Position numbers and translations under genes: made by a program
The notes under the pieces: model-generated
The model's database searches: none
The model's input: the letters and a program-made list of their open reading frames with translations, nothing else
Told to the model about the DNA's origin: nothing
Shown here: one piece after another, positions 25,992 through 34,726 of the stretch
How the letters are laid out: the number at the start of each line of letters is the position of its first letter
Numbering within the stretch: position 1 is the stretch's first letter
From: JASLEW01 sp963732005
Lineage (GTDB): Bacteria > Acidobacteriota > Thermoanaerobaculia > Multivoradales > UBA5704
Direction: 5' to 3'
DNA length: 64,000 nt
Assembly: GCA_963732005.1 (NCBI GenBank)
Contig: CAVSXT010000005.1
Coordinates: 248,001 to 312,000 of the forward strand

Positions 25992-27281
25992 TCACAGCCC
26001 GGCCGCGGCGCCGAGCGGATCCTCGCTCTCGGCATGCCCGCGCAGCACGCGGTCGGCGAGCAGCCGCGGCGGCGTCAGCAGCGGCGGTCGGCCAGCACCG
26101 GTGACCGCCGCCCGCCGCAGCCGCCGTTTCCACTCGACGCAGCGCGCGTGCAAAGCTTCCGGCCGCTCCGCGGCGAGCCGCGACAGGCCCGCGAACCCCG
26201 ACGCGAACCACCCGCCGGCGCCCGGGAACGCGACCGCCAGTGGGCGGGTCAGCTCCGCGACCGCGCCGAAGCGTCGCGCTTCGATCCGCAGCAGCACCTG
26301 CTCGAAGGTGGCGCGCGCCGCCTCCGCCGCGCTGCCGCGCTGCAGCAGCTCGCGGCGCACCGGCCGCAACAGCACCTCCGCCCGGCCACGCTCCCCAGCC
26401 GCGGCGGCGATCCTCGCCTCCGCCCAGCGGCGCGCCACGGCTTCGGCAGGCGACGACGCGAGCGGCACCAGCGCCGCGGCGCGCCGCTGTTGCTCCTGCG
26501 CCGCATCGAGATCGCCCAGCGTCGCCGCGATCTCGGCCAGGCCCAGCCACAGTCGCGCCGCGAGCGAGGGTGCAAAGGCGGCATCGAGCAGCTGCAGCGC
26601 CAGCTCGCTCGCGGTCGCCGCGTTGACCAGGTCGCCGGTGTCGAGCAGCAGCAGCCCCAGCTCGGCCTGGCAGGCGGCCGCCGGCCCGGCGGCGCCGAGC
26701 CGCGCGAACAGCGAGCTGGCGCGCAGGAAGTGGCCGACCGCCGCGTCGACGTCGCCGCTGTCGGCCGCCAGCTGCGCCCGGCCGGCGCTTGCCAGCGCCG
26801 CCGCCTCGCAGGGGCCGCCGGCCGGGACGAACGCCTCCATGGCGCGGAAGCTGTCGTCGGCCAGGCGCAGCTGCGCCGCCTTGAGCCGTGCCTTGCCCGA
26901 TAGCCAGTGGGCGAGCGCCGCCGCCTGGCGGGCCAGCCCCTGCGCATCGTCCGCCAAGACCGCGGCGAGCGCCGCGCCCAGCTCGGCGACCGGCCGCGCG
27001 TCGCCCGCTGGCGCGAACAGCTCGCTCTCCGCCCGCAGCGCCAGCAGCTTGACCAGGCTCGGCCGGCGATAGCGCGGCTGGTGCCGGGCGGCCGCCGCAC
27101 GCTCGCGCGCCGGCAGTGCCAGCAGCTCCGCCGCCAGCTCTCCGTCCAGCCGGGCCGCCCGCATCAGGCCGGCGGCGCTGCCGGCCATCCCGTAGGCGTA
27201 GGCGGCCGGTGGCATCGCCGGGCCGGGGGCCGGGCGCGCCGCCGTGCCGGCCTGGTCAGGACGCGCCGGCCGGAAGGGCAT
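25992..27281 (-). CDS. TPR-like repeat protein
   Basis: A 429-residue all-helical protein with degenerate tetratricopeptide-like pairs, for example AALASAGRAQLAADSGDVDA, FARLGAAGPAAACQAELGLL, and LWLGLAEIAATLGDLDAA. No signal peptide or catalytic motif is seen, so it is probably a cytoplasmic scaffold or sensor. ATG 27281 is supported by GGAGG 7 nt upstream; the frame extends 11 codons further. The start overlaps the end of the upstream TPR gene by 26 nt, indicating coupled translation. Related repeat architecture appears in the two XRE-TPR proteins nearby. Confidence 0.7.
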   Translation of the reverse strand: MPFRPARPDQAGTAARPAPGPAMPPAAYAYGMAGSAAGLMRAARLDGELAAELLALPARERAAAARHQPRYRRPSLVKLLALRAESELFAPAGDARPVAELGAALAAVLADDAQGLARQAAALAHWLSGKARLKAAQLRLADDSFRAMEAFVPAGGPCEAAALASAGRAQLAADSGDVDAAVGHFLRASSLFARLGAAGPAAACQAELGLLLLDTGDLVNAATASELALQLLDAAFAPSLAARLWLGLAEIAATLGDLDAAQEQQRRAAALVPLASSPAEAVARRWAEARIAAAAGERGRAEVLLRPVRRELLQRGSAAEAARATFEQVLLRIEARRFGAVAELTRPLAVAFPGAGGWFASGFAGLSRLAAERPEALHARCVEWKRRLRRAAVTGAGRPPLLTPPRLLADRVLRGHAESEDPLGAAAGL

Positions 27282-28665
27282 CGCTTGCCTCCTTGGCCGC
27301 CGCCCGCGGCACACTCCACCAGGAAAGCGAGGGCCGGCGTGCTGCGTCCAGCCGCGCGGCGAGCACGCCCACGAGCTCGGCGGTCAGACGCTCTTCCCTG
27401 CACGCCTGCTGGAACCGGAGCAGGGTCGCCATCGCGTCGCGCCCGACCTCGGCCGGTCCGAAGGCCGGCAGGATCTGGTCGGCGAGCTGCCGGACCGCCG
27501 CCTCGTCACCCTCCCCGAGGAGCAGGCTCGCGAGGTCCAGCCAGGCGAGCCCGGCCTCGATCCCGAACTGGTGCGCGACCAGCGCCCGCGCCGCCTCGTC
27601 CAGCTGCCGTTTGGCGGCCTCCCGGTCGCCGGCCGCGAGCAGGATGCGCGCCTGCGCCCGGCGCAGCAGCGTCGGGACCCTGCACCGGTCCAGGCCATCC
27701 TCCGGTTGCAGCGCGGCGGCGACCGTGGCGGCCGCCGCCTCGAAGCGCCCCAGCGCGATGGCCGACCACACCTCTGCGCACCACAGGTAGGGGCGCAGCG
27801 CCGCCGAGCAGGCGGCCGGGCGGCTCTCGTTCAGCCGCCCGGCGGCCGCCGCGAGCAACGGCGGCACAGCCTCCGGCCGGCCCAGGTGATGGAGGCACCA
27901 CGCCTGCTGGAGCAGCACCTCGGCGCCGCTCATCCCTTCGAGCTCGCCGCCGGCCACCTCCCATGCTTCAGCGCCCAGCATCGCTTCGACCCGCTCGAGC
28001 AGCGCCACCGCCTCGCCGAGCCGCCGCTGCTCGCGGCGCAGGACCGCGGTTTGCGCCAGGATCTGCGCTTCGACCTGGGGATCGCCGGTGCCGCGCGCGC
28101 ACCAGCTCCACGCGGCGTCGAGCGCCTGGTCCGCCGAGTGCGGCTCGCCCAGCAGGCGGCGCGCCATCCCCAGCCGCGCAAGGCCGATCGCCGTCAGGTC
28201 CGCCACCCAGGCCGGGTCGTACCCCTCGCCGAGGTGGCCGGCGATCCGGATGGCGACGAACGCGAGCCGCGCGGCGCGATCCGGCCGCTCGGCCGCCACC
28301 TCCTCGAGGCCCTTGGCCAGGAGCAGCCGGCAGAGGCCCCAATGGTGATAGGACTCATCCCTCTCGACGGCCCGGAGCTGCTCCTCGAAGCTCAGGGCGC
28401 CGAGCCCCTGCCAGAGAACCGGTGCGGCCGTGCCCTCGGTCGCGACGATCACGTCGTCGCAGTGCCGCACCGCGCAGCGGAGCCGCCGCAGCTCGGCCTC
28501 CGCCTCCCGCCACTCGGGGCAGTGGTGCACCAGGTCCGGCACCACCTCGCGGGCGATCGCCTCGGCGTCGAGCGCCCCGCCCACCAGCCGGGCGAGGAGC
28601 AGCGACGTCGGCTGCCGCGCGGTCGCGCCGGCGAGCAGTGCGAGGTGATCGGCGTGGTTGGGCAT
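27256..28665 (-). CDS. TPR-like repeat protein, first gene of the leftward pair
   Basis: 469 residues, helical throughout, with TPR-like units in the middle (GLARLGMARRLLGEPHSADQ, LRREQRRLGEAVALLERVEA, LLRRAQARILLAAGDREAAK). The N terminus (MPNHADHLALLAGATARQPT) resembles the cytoplasmic starts of similar acidobacterial TPR proteins and has no HTH. No enzymatic motif is found. Its partner gene follows with overlap. It is divergent from the secreted Cys-rich protein gene at 29269, with ~600 nt between, so a shared control region is possible. Confidence 0.7.
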   Translation of the reverse strand: MPNHADHLALLAGATARQPTSLLLARLVGGALDAEAIAREVVPDLVHHCPEWREAEAELRRLRCAVRHCDDVIVATEGTAAPVLWQGLGALSFEEQLRAVERDESYHHWGLCRLLLAKGLEEVAAERPDRAARLAFVAIRIAGHLGEGYDPAWVADLTAIGLARLGMARRLLGEPHSADQALDAAWSWCARGTGDPQVEAQILAQTAVLRREQRRLGEAVALLERVEAMLGAEAWEVAGGELEGMSGAEVLLQQAWCLHHLGRPEAVPPLLAAAAGRLNESRPAACSAALRPYLWCAEVWSAIALGRFEAAAATVAAALQPEDGLDRCRVPTLLRRAQARILLAAGDREAAKRQLDEAARALVAHQFGIEAGLAWLDLASLLLGEGDEAAVRQLADQILPAFGPAEVGRDAMATLLRFQQACREERLTAELVGVLAARLDAARRPSLSWWSVPRAAAKEASDALPAGAS

Positions 28666-29268
28666 GTCTTGGCTCAGCAGGCGGACATCCAGGCACCTGC
28701 CTGGGCCGGCGCCTGCGCTTGCGATGTTGCGGAAGCGTAGGACCGGGGGCGTCTGGCGGCAATCACGCTGGGGACGAGATCAAGCCCGGCCGCAACGGCG
28801 GGGCGGTTTGGCCCACCGTACCGTCGGTCCACGCGCTCTGCGGCCTCAGCTGGCGCCGCGGGGCGCTCTCGCCTGCGTTGTAGCTGAGGCGAGCGCCGGG
28901 CTGTCGCGCGCCCCCGGTGGGTTCGCGCTGCCGGATCGGCGGCCCCGGCGCACGCCCGGCAGCATCTCGGAGGGCACTTGGCCTGGCTGTTCCGCCTGGG
29001 CATCGCGCTGCTGCTGGGAAGCCTCCGCTGCAAGCGCCGGTCGCGGGGCGCCCCCGGCCGGCCTCAGCATGGATACCGATGGCGGGCGAGCTGGGGGAGC
29101 CGCCGGCGCCGCTCGCCGCGTCTGCCGCCCCTTCCCGTTTCATGCCTCCTCGGCGCACACTGAGCAGCAATTGGGGGGGCCTTTGGCCCGCCCGGTACCG
29201 GGATCAAGGAGGTCCCCGCCCCGGCCATGGCGGTCGTCGCGGCGGACCTCGCCGAAAGGAGCTTGCGC
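28666..29268. other. Divergent intergenic region, 600 nt
   Basis: Lies between the leftward TPR pair and the rightward secreted protein. Several frames are open because of high GC content, but none has a ribosome site or a recognisable product. It should hold the promoters of both neighbours; I could not pick clear -35/-10 pairs. Confidence 0.4.
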
Positions 29269-29604
29269 ATGCCCGCTTCCTTCCCCAGGCGCGCCGTTCT
29301 CGCGCTGGCGCTCGTCGTTGCGCTCTCCCTGCCCTCCGCCATGGCCGCGTCGCCCCTGGCCGCGGCCGGCGCGCCGCTGCTGCGCACGCCGGCCGCCGGC
29401 AGCACCGCGATCACGCGCCTGTGGAGCTGGCTCGCGCCCTGGTGGCCCGACAATGGCTGCAGCCTCGACCCGAACGGCGGCTGCGCCAGCATTGCTCCGG
29501 TGCCGCCGGTGCGCCCCTCAAACTGCGGCAGCGCCGATCCCGATGGCCGGTGTCGAAACGTGATCGCGGTGCACCCATCCACGGCGCGTATCAGGCGGCA
29601 CTGA
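29269..29604 (+). CDS. Small secreted Cys-containing protein
   Basis: 111 residues. ATG 29269 has AAGGAG 8 nt upstream. A Sec signal peptide is clear: basic start (MPASFPRRAV), hydrophobic core (LALALVVALSLP) and an AMAAS cleavage site near residue 26. The mature part has a Trp-rich segment (LWSWLAPWWPDNGC) and two related Cys motifs, GCSLDPNGGC and NCGSADPDGRC, that could form disulfides or bind calcium through the DPxG turns. Small proteins with DPxGxC motifs recur beside HTH/TPR regulators in Acidobacteriota, as far as I recall. Function unknown; a peptide signal or surface factor is possible. Confidence 0.68.
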   Translation: MPASFPRRAVLALALVVALSLPSAMAASPLAAAGAPLLRTPAAGSTAITRLWSWLAPWWPDNGCSLDPNGGCASIAPVPPVRPSNCGSADPDGRCRNVIAVHPSTARIRRH

Positions 29605-29747
29605 TCAACGCGAACAGAGCCTGCTGCGAGGGTCAGGGTTCGAGGAACCTGTCCTCTCTCGGTGGACGCGGTCGGGCGTCGGGAGTGCGGGCGCGCTCCC
29701 ACGCGAGGCCGGCGCACTTTGCCCGGCGGGAACGAGGGTGCGCTGCG

Positions 29748-31229
29748 CTATCCGGGCTGGAACGGCGGCGCCGGCTCGTGCCGGCTCTGCTCCAGGTAGT
29801 CCAGCAGCCGCCGGGCCAGCTCCGCCGTGACGGTCTGCGCCGCGGCTGCCTCGCAAAACAGGCGGAGCGCCGCCAGGGCCTCCCGGTGCACCCGTTGGCC
29901 GCGGAAGATCCAGAGCATCTCCTCGGCCAGGCCTACAACCTCCGCGCGCCGGCCCGCTTCGAGGTGCAGGATCGCCAGCTCCAGGGATACCAGGGCCGTG
30001 TCGTAGCCGTTCTCGAGCGCGGCAAACTCGCGCCGGACCTGCTCGAACGCCGTCAGCGCCTCTTCCCGCTGTCCGCGGCCCGCCGCCACCCGGCCCCGCA
30101 GCCAGCGCATCCGCACGGTGTCGAGCTTGTGGTCCAGCTCCTGCGTGAGCTGCTCGAGCGCGGGTAGCCTCGCCGCCGCCTCCTCGTACTCGCCGAGGTG
30201 GCATAGGTTCACGACGAGGTTGAAGCTCAGCACGCACTGCTCGCGAGCATCGGTGGCGTCGCCTACGCGCGAGGCGGCCTCGCGCAGCGCTCGCAGTGCC
30301 TGCACTGGCTCTCCCGCCTGCTCCAGCACCACCGCCCGGTTCAGCAGCAGCCGCCCGCGCGACTGTGGAGGCGCCATGGCCAGCGCCCGGTCGAGTAGCT
30401 CGAGCGCGATGTTGAACTGCCGCTGCTCGCGGCGCAACGATGCTTCCAGGTCGAGAAGTCGCCATTCGCCAGGCTGCGGCTCGCCGGCAGGCCCGCCCGC
30501 CCGCCGGAGGGCCCGGACCGTGGCGAAGCTCGCGTCGGCCGCCGGCAGGTCGCCCGCCACCCGCTGCGCGCTGGCGACGAACGCCCATGCGTAGCCTTCC
30601 AGGCTCCAGCATTGCGCCTGCTCACCGGGCGCCGTCTTCGCCACCCGCACTGCCAGCAGCGCGAGGCGGAGCGCTTGGCCCGCGTCGTCCGCCGCGGCCC
30701 GCGCGCTCGCTGCGCACAGCCGCTCGACGAGGTTCTGAAATTCCTGCCACCAATCGGGAAGCAGCAGCCTCTCGCGGGAGGCGAGGTCCGGCGGGCCGGA
30801 GAGGTCGCGCACCTCCACCGCCTGCGTGCCAAGAGCGCCGGCGGCATCGTCGCGCCCGTCGTCGGCTTCGGCTGGCGACGCCAGGAGCTCCGCCACGGCC
30901 GCGCGAGCCGCGGCGCCGAGGTCGCGCTCGAGCATCTCCCCCACGGCCATGGCCACCTCCTCGCCGGCCGGCGCGGCGCTGCCCTCCGACCACCGTCGCG
31001 CGAGCCGGATCGCGGGCAGCACCACCTCGTCGATTGCCCAGGGCGGCACCCCCGCCACCTTCGCCAGCCTCTCGATGCTGGCGCGCGACGGGGTCTCTTT
31101 TCCTTCCTCGAAGCGGCAGATCGTGCTCCTGTGCAGGCCCGCCGCGGTGGCCAGCTCGCGCTGCGTCCAGTCCCGCAGCAACCGCAGGAACCCGACCAGC
31201 ACTCTCGAGTCGGCGGCATCAGCTGGCAT
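29748..31229 (-). CDS. XRE helix-turn-helix regulator with TPR domain (copy 2)
   Basis: 493 residues. An N-terminal Cro/C1 HTH spans ~residues 10-62 (LRLLRDWTQRELATAAGLHR, STICRFEEGKETPSRASIER). A linker is followed by a helical repeat region from ~160 to the end (GEWRLLDLEASLRREQRQFN, RLLLNRAVVLEQAGEPVQAL, LVSLELAILHLEAGRRAEV). This layout, DNA-binding HTH plus TPR sensor, is that of RRNPP-type peptide-responsive regulators, though it is not claimed as a member. The ATG overlaps the stop of its upstream paralog by 11 nt. It lies immediately beyond the secreted Cys protein gene and converges on it. Confidence 0.78.
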   Translation of the reverse strand: MPADAADSRVLVGFLRLLRDWTQRELATAAGLHRSTICRFEEGKETPSRASIERLAKVAGVPPWAIDEVVLPAIRLARRWSEGSAAPAGEEVAMAVGEMLERDLGAAARAAVAELLASPAEADDGRDDAAGALGTQAVEVRDLSGPPDLASRERLLLPDWWQEFQNLVERLCAASARAAADDAGQALRLALLAVRVAKTAPGEQAQCWSLEGYAWAFVASAQRVAGDLPAADASFATVRALRRAGGPAGEPQPGEWRLLDLEASLRREQRQFNIALELLDRALAMAPPQSRGRLLLNRAVVLEQAGEPVQALRALREAASRVGDATDAREQCVLSFNLVVNLCHLGEYEEAAARLPALEQLTQELDHKLDTVRMRWLRGRVAAGRGQREEALTAFEQVRREFAALENGYDTALVSLELAILHLEAGRRAEVVGLAEEMLWIFRGQRVHREALAALRLFCEAAAAQTVTAELARRLLDYLEQSRHEPAPPFQPG

Positions 31230-32718
31230 CGGTCGCCTGGGCCTCGAATCGCAGTCCGGGATCGCGGCGCGCCCGCTCCAGGTAGTCGAACAGGCGCCGG
31301 GCCAACGCTGCTGTCGCGGTGTCGTTGGCCGCCGCCCTGCAATACAGCCGCAGCGCCGCCAGCGCCTCGCGGTGCACCTGCTGCGAGCTGAAGATCCACA
31401 GCATGGCCTCGGCCAGTGCCCGCACCTCTCCGAGATGGCCCTCCTCCAGCTCGAGCATCGAGAGCTCAAGCGATACCAGCGCCGTGTCGTAGGGATTGCC
31501 TGCCTGCGCGAACTGCCGCCGCACCTCCTCGAAGGCGACTCTCGCGGCCTCGCGCTTGCCCAGCCCGGCCGCCACCCGCGCGGACAGCCAACCGTGTCGT
31601 AGGAGGTCCAGCTCGTTGCCCAATTCAACGATCTTGTTACGCAGTTCCGGGAGCTGTGCCTCGGCTTCCTGGTGCCGCCCAAGGTGGCAGAGGATGACGA
31701 TGCCATTGAATCGGACCACCAGCCGATCTCGCGGCTCGCGCGCCGCCTCGATCAGCGGTGCGGCCTCACGCAGCACGGCGAGCGCCGCGTCGATCTCCCC
31801 TTGGTACTCAAGCGTCACCGCCCTGTTGAGCAGGATGCGGCCCCTTGCCGCCGCCGGCGCCGCCGCCAGCGCCCGGCCCAGCAAATCGAGCGCCTGTTCG
31901 AACTCGCCCAACTCACGCCGCAGCGATGCTTCGAGGTCCAGCAGGCGCCATTCCGCCAGCGGGCTGTCTGCGGCGGCCGCGCCGGCCCGCCAGCACTCCG
32001 AGGCGGCGGCGAAGCTCTTGCCCGCCGCCTGCAGGTGCCCGCGCACGCGCTGTGCGTTGCCGACGAAGGCCCAGACCCACCCGAGCAGCCGCGACCGCCA
32101 CGCCGGTTCGCCCGGGGCCAGCTCCGCCGCCCGCAGCGCCAGCCGCGCCAGCTCCTCGGCCCGCTGACCGTCGGCCGCCGCGGCGCGCACGCTCTCGTCG
32201 CACAGCCGCTCGGCGAGCGCCCAGGTCTGGTGCTCCGGCGAGGTCTCCACCCGATCGCGCCGCGCCGTCGGCGCCATTTGGCGCAGCTCCTCCCACAACC
32301 GCGCCGCCTCCCGCCGCGCCGCCGCCAGCCGCCGGACGCGCGCCGCCTCGAGCAGCCGCGAGCGCGTGAGGCTCGCCGCCAGCAGCCCGATCCGCGCTGC
32401 GGCCCGCGCCACTCGCTGCCGCTCGCCGCGCGAGGGCTCGATCGGCGACCGCCCGGCCGCGGCCGGCGCCGGCGCTCCCGGTGACAGGCCCCGCAGGAAG
32501 AGCAGCACCAAGTCCACCTCCCCGGCCTCGTAGCCCATCGCCGCCGCCAGGACGTCGAGCGTCTCGCGCGACAGGATCTTTACCGTCCCACCCTCGTAGC
32601 TACCCACCAGCTTGCGCCGGACGCCCGCTGCGGCCGCCAGCTCCGTCTGGCTGTAGCCGCGGGCGGTCCTCAGGTGGATGAGCGCCAGGCTCAGCGGCGG
32701 CGGCGCGGGTCGTGGCAT
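31219..32718 (-). CDS. XRE helix-turn-helix regulator with TPR domain (copy 1)
   Basis: 499 residues, a clear paralog of the following gene: both carry EWRLLDLEASLRRE, NPYDTALVSLEL or the equivalent NGYDTALVSLEL, AEAMLWIFSSQQVHREALAA or its counterpart, and end in a DYLE helix. The HTH here is LRTARGYSQTELAAAAGVRR then KLVGSYEGGTVKI. ATG 32718 is chosen over the upstream ATG 32766 because GGAGG lies 7 nt before it. Tandem duplication followed by divergence of the HTH suggests two regulators with related sensor domains but different targets. Confidence 0.78.
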   Translation of the reverse strand: MPRPAPPPLSLALIHLRTARGYSQTELAAAAGVRRKLVGSYEGGTVKILSRETLDVLAAAMGYEAGEVDLVLLFLRGLSPGAPAPAAAGRSPIEPSRGERQRVARAAARIGLLAASLTRSRLLEAARVRRLAAARREAARLWEELRQMAPTARRDRVETSPEHQTWALAERLCDESVRAAAADGQRAEELARLALRAAELAPGEPAWRSRLLGWVWAFVGNAQRVRGHLQAAGKSFAAASECWRAGAAAADSPLAEWRLLDLEASLRRELGEFEQALDLLGRALAAAPAAARGRILLNRAVTLEYQGEIDAALAVLREAAPLIEAAREPRDRLVVRFNGIVILCHLGRHQEAEAQLPELRNKIVELGNELDLLRHGWLSARVAAGLGKREAARVAFEEVRRQFAQAGNPYDTALVSLELSMLELEEGHLGEVRALAEAMLWIFSSQQVHREALAALRLYCRAAANDTATAALARRLFDYLERARRDPGLRFEAQATDAS

Positions 32719-33142
32719 AGGGCGGCCTCCATTGTCGCATGTCCTAAATACACCGGTGATCGCCACCCGTGCCGGCGAGACATCGCGGCGGAACCTCGCC
32801 CTTCACCTGCCCGCTTTCGAGACAAAGGTTCCCCGAAAAGCAACTCCGGGTGATTCTCGCGTATCTTGAAGTTCTTGCAAAGAGGAATTTGTGGATTCTC
32901 TCGCGCGCTCTCGGCCGCGCCTTCGGCGCGCGGACCGGGAGCCGCTTATCCCCATGAACCTCGGACCCGCGCGAATCCCGTCTCGCGCAGGTCCTCAGCC
33001 GTTGCAACGCGTCCTCGCTTCTGGTGTGTCCGGGCACCCTCTGAGATTCAGCCTGAGCACCTCCCCTCCTTAGTCGGCGAGAAGGCGCCTGGGTAGGCGG
33101 CCGGCAAGCTGCGAGAGCATGATTCCGTGGGCAGGAGCCGTC
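32719..33142. other. 424 nt without a recognised gene
   Basis: Lies between the start of the XRE-TPR operon and the end of the Abi gene. It contains an AT-richer patch (about 32860-32895) and the GC-rich inverted segment GGCCGCGCC/GGCGCGCGG near 32910-32935. No tRNA or credible frame is seen. The base-composition change here may mark an insertion boundary of the Abi gene. Confidence 0.4.
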
Positions 33143-34405
33143 TTACTCCGATCTCTTTGCTCTCGGCGGCCTTTGATAATGAGTTGCTGTAACAAAGTCG
33201 ATGAAAGCCACGGCAGACCCAACCGCGAGGCGGGCATGACGCGGTTCCAGGCCCCGGTGGTGGCCGTCGCGGCCGTGCCCCGAGCCATAGAGCCCGCGGA
33301 GTTCAGCAAGGTACTGAGTCAAAGCTGCGAGGTTACGGAGAATAAGTCGTATTGTCTCTGCGCCTTTGGCTTCGTCGGAGATGCCCTCCGGAACTAAATT
33401 GAGTTCCTTCGCCAGCAGCTTGGTGAGTTTCGGTAAATCTGCCTTGGGCGACACTGCAATACCCCTCTTCTTGAGAATGGTCTTGCAGCAAGTTTCGACC
33501 AGGTCCTTAGCGGTTCCAATCGCGAGTGTCGGATCTCGCTCTACTGCTGCCTCGAGACGTTCAATCTCCTTCTGCATCCATCCTGCGTCGAGGGCGTCGG
33601 CGACCGTCTTTGCCCGCGAGAGCGATCTTCCGCCGCTCCCAGGTTGACTCCTCCTGGGTACGAATCGAGGATGGCCGGCAACGGTCTCCTCCTCGATCAG
33701 ATTCCAGCCTGATGGACGAAGAATCTCATTGAATTTCTGCGCGAGCTTAAGAGCCTCGTTCCGGTCGGGTCGCACGGCGGGATGGATCACTTCGCAAATA
33801 AATCGAAGGAAATTTGCGGACGATCCTTTCATTAGATCGAACCGGCCATCGCCAAAAATCCAGTCGTCAGGCCAATCATTCGGGTTGTTAACGCGATGTT
33901 GCCAAATATCATCAGCTGCGTTCTGAAAGCGGTAATCGTTAGAAGGTAGCTGTTCAAGGTCAAAGAGACGCTCAAGGAATTCGACGTCTCCCAGTTGACC
34001 ATACCAAGGCACGTTGCCGATCCTCAGAGTGTCAGCTATGCTCTGGCGTGTTGCGCGGGACACCTCTTCGTCGGAAAGACGCCAATCGGCGCGTGTCTCT
34101 ACGGTCGGTGCGATAAGTGCAGTGTACGAATCGCTCGAAAATTGCGCCAAGGCCGATGCGAGGCGTTTAGTGATCTGGTTTTCCAGTCCCTCGCGCTTGC
34201 CTCCCAACCGAGCATAAGCCGTTGGCTCTAATTGCAGATAGATGGTCCACGAGGTTGTGCCACCGTTCCAATTGTCGTAACCCGTTTCTTCAACGCGGGC
34301 CTTCGCGATTCGCAAGACTTTAGCCGCATCGGCCATTCCTTCCGTCGAGAGCATCGCCTCAGCGGTCGCAAGGTAGCGTTCTAGATCGTCAGGGCCTAGG
34401 TTCAT
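33143..34405 (-). CDS. Abortive-infection protein with Abi_C (HEPN-like) C terminus
   Basis: 420 residues. The C-terminal ~150 residues (LAIGTAKDLVETCCKTILKK, then LPKLTKLLAKELNLVPEGIS, then LAELRGLYGSGHGRDGHH) match the abortive-infection C-terminus family (Abi_C, Pfam PF14355), a HEPN-like helical domain. An R-x6-H arrangement (RGLYGSGH) fits the HEPN ribonuclease signature. The N-terminal domain (from MNLGPDDLERYLATAEAML) is unrecognised, perhaps the phage-sensing half. Codon use and GC are lower than in the flanking genes, suggesting transfer. No toxin-antitoxin partner lies beside it. Role inferred: phage defence by cell shutdown. Confidence 0.75.
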   Translation of the reverse strand: MNLGPDDLERYLATAEAMLSTEGMADAAKVLRIAKARVEETGYDNWNGGTTSWTIYLQLEPTAYARLGGKREGLENQITKRLASALAQFSSDSYTALIAPTVETRADWRLSDEEVSRATRQSIADTLRIGNVPWYGQLGDVEFLERLFDLEQLPSNDYRFQNAADDIWQHRVNNPNDWPDDWIFGDGRFDLMKGSSANFLRFICEVIHPAVRPDRNEALKLAQKFNEILRPSGWNLIEEETVAGHPRFVPRRSQPGSGGRSLSRAKTVADALDAGWMQKEIERLEAAVERDPTLAIGTAKDLVETCCKTILKKRGIAVSPKADLPKLTKLLAKELNLVPEGISDEAKGAETIRLILRNLAALTQYLAELRGLYGSGHGRDGHHRGLEPRHARLAVGSAVAFIDFVTATHYQRPPRAKRSE

Positions 34406-34726
34406 GAGTATTCATCCATCAGGATACGGCGACCTGCTCCACTCTACTGTAATAGGTCCACGAAGGGGGAGCGAGCCGGGTCGTGCCTCACCTCGGTGCA
34501 ATCGGCTCGGGCCTCGCATTCGAGCGCCGGCCGCTTGCGGCCCCGGATCTCGAGCCGCCTACTCGGCGGAGCGGCCGAGCTAGAGATTTGAATAGATGGT
34601 TAGCCATGCTGCGATGTAGTTTTCGCATACGGCCGAGTGTTGCTTTAAAAGCTCTTGTCGATTAGGCTTTTCCTGCGACAACTCAAATTAGGCCTCGCGG
34701 TGCGTCGGTCCCGCCGGGAGGAGGGC
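34406..34726. other. 321 nt divergent intergenic region
   Basis: Separates the leftward Abi gene from the rightward exported-protein operon. AT-richer sequence at 34580-34690 (for example gatttgaatagatgg and gctttaaaagctc) probably holds the operon promoter. No confident -35/-10 pair or riboswitch was identified. Confidence 0.4.

Noticed and set aside
29330..29341. Ten-base match (CCCTCCGCCA) to the tRNA-Ser 3' end as a possible far attachment site
   Set aside because: It lies inside the signal-peptide codons of the secreted protein and the match does not extend; chance in GC-rich DNA.
34600..34726. Possible riboswitch upstream of the surface-protein operon
   Set aside because: Checked against the cyclic-di-GMP class I pattern; the conserved core is not present.
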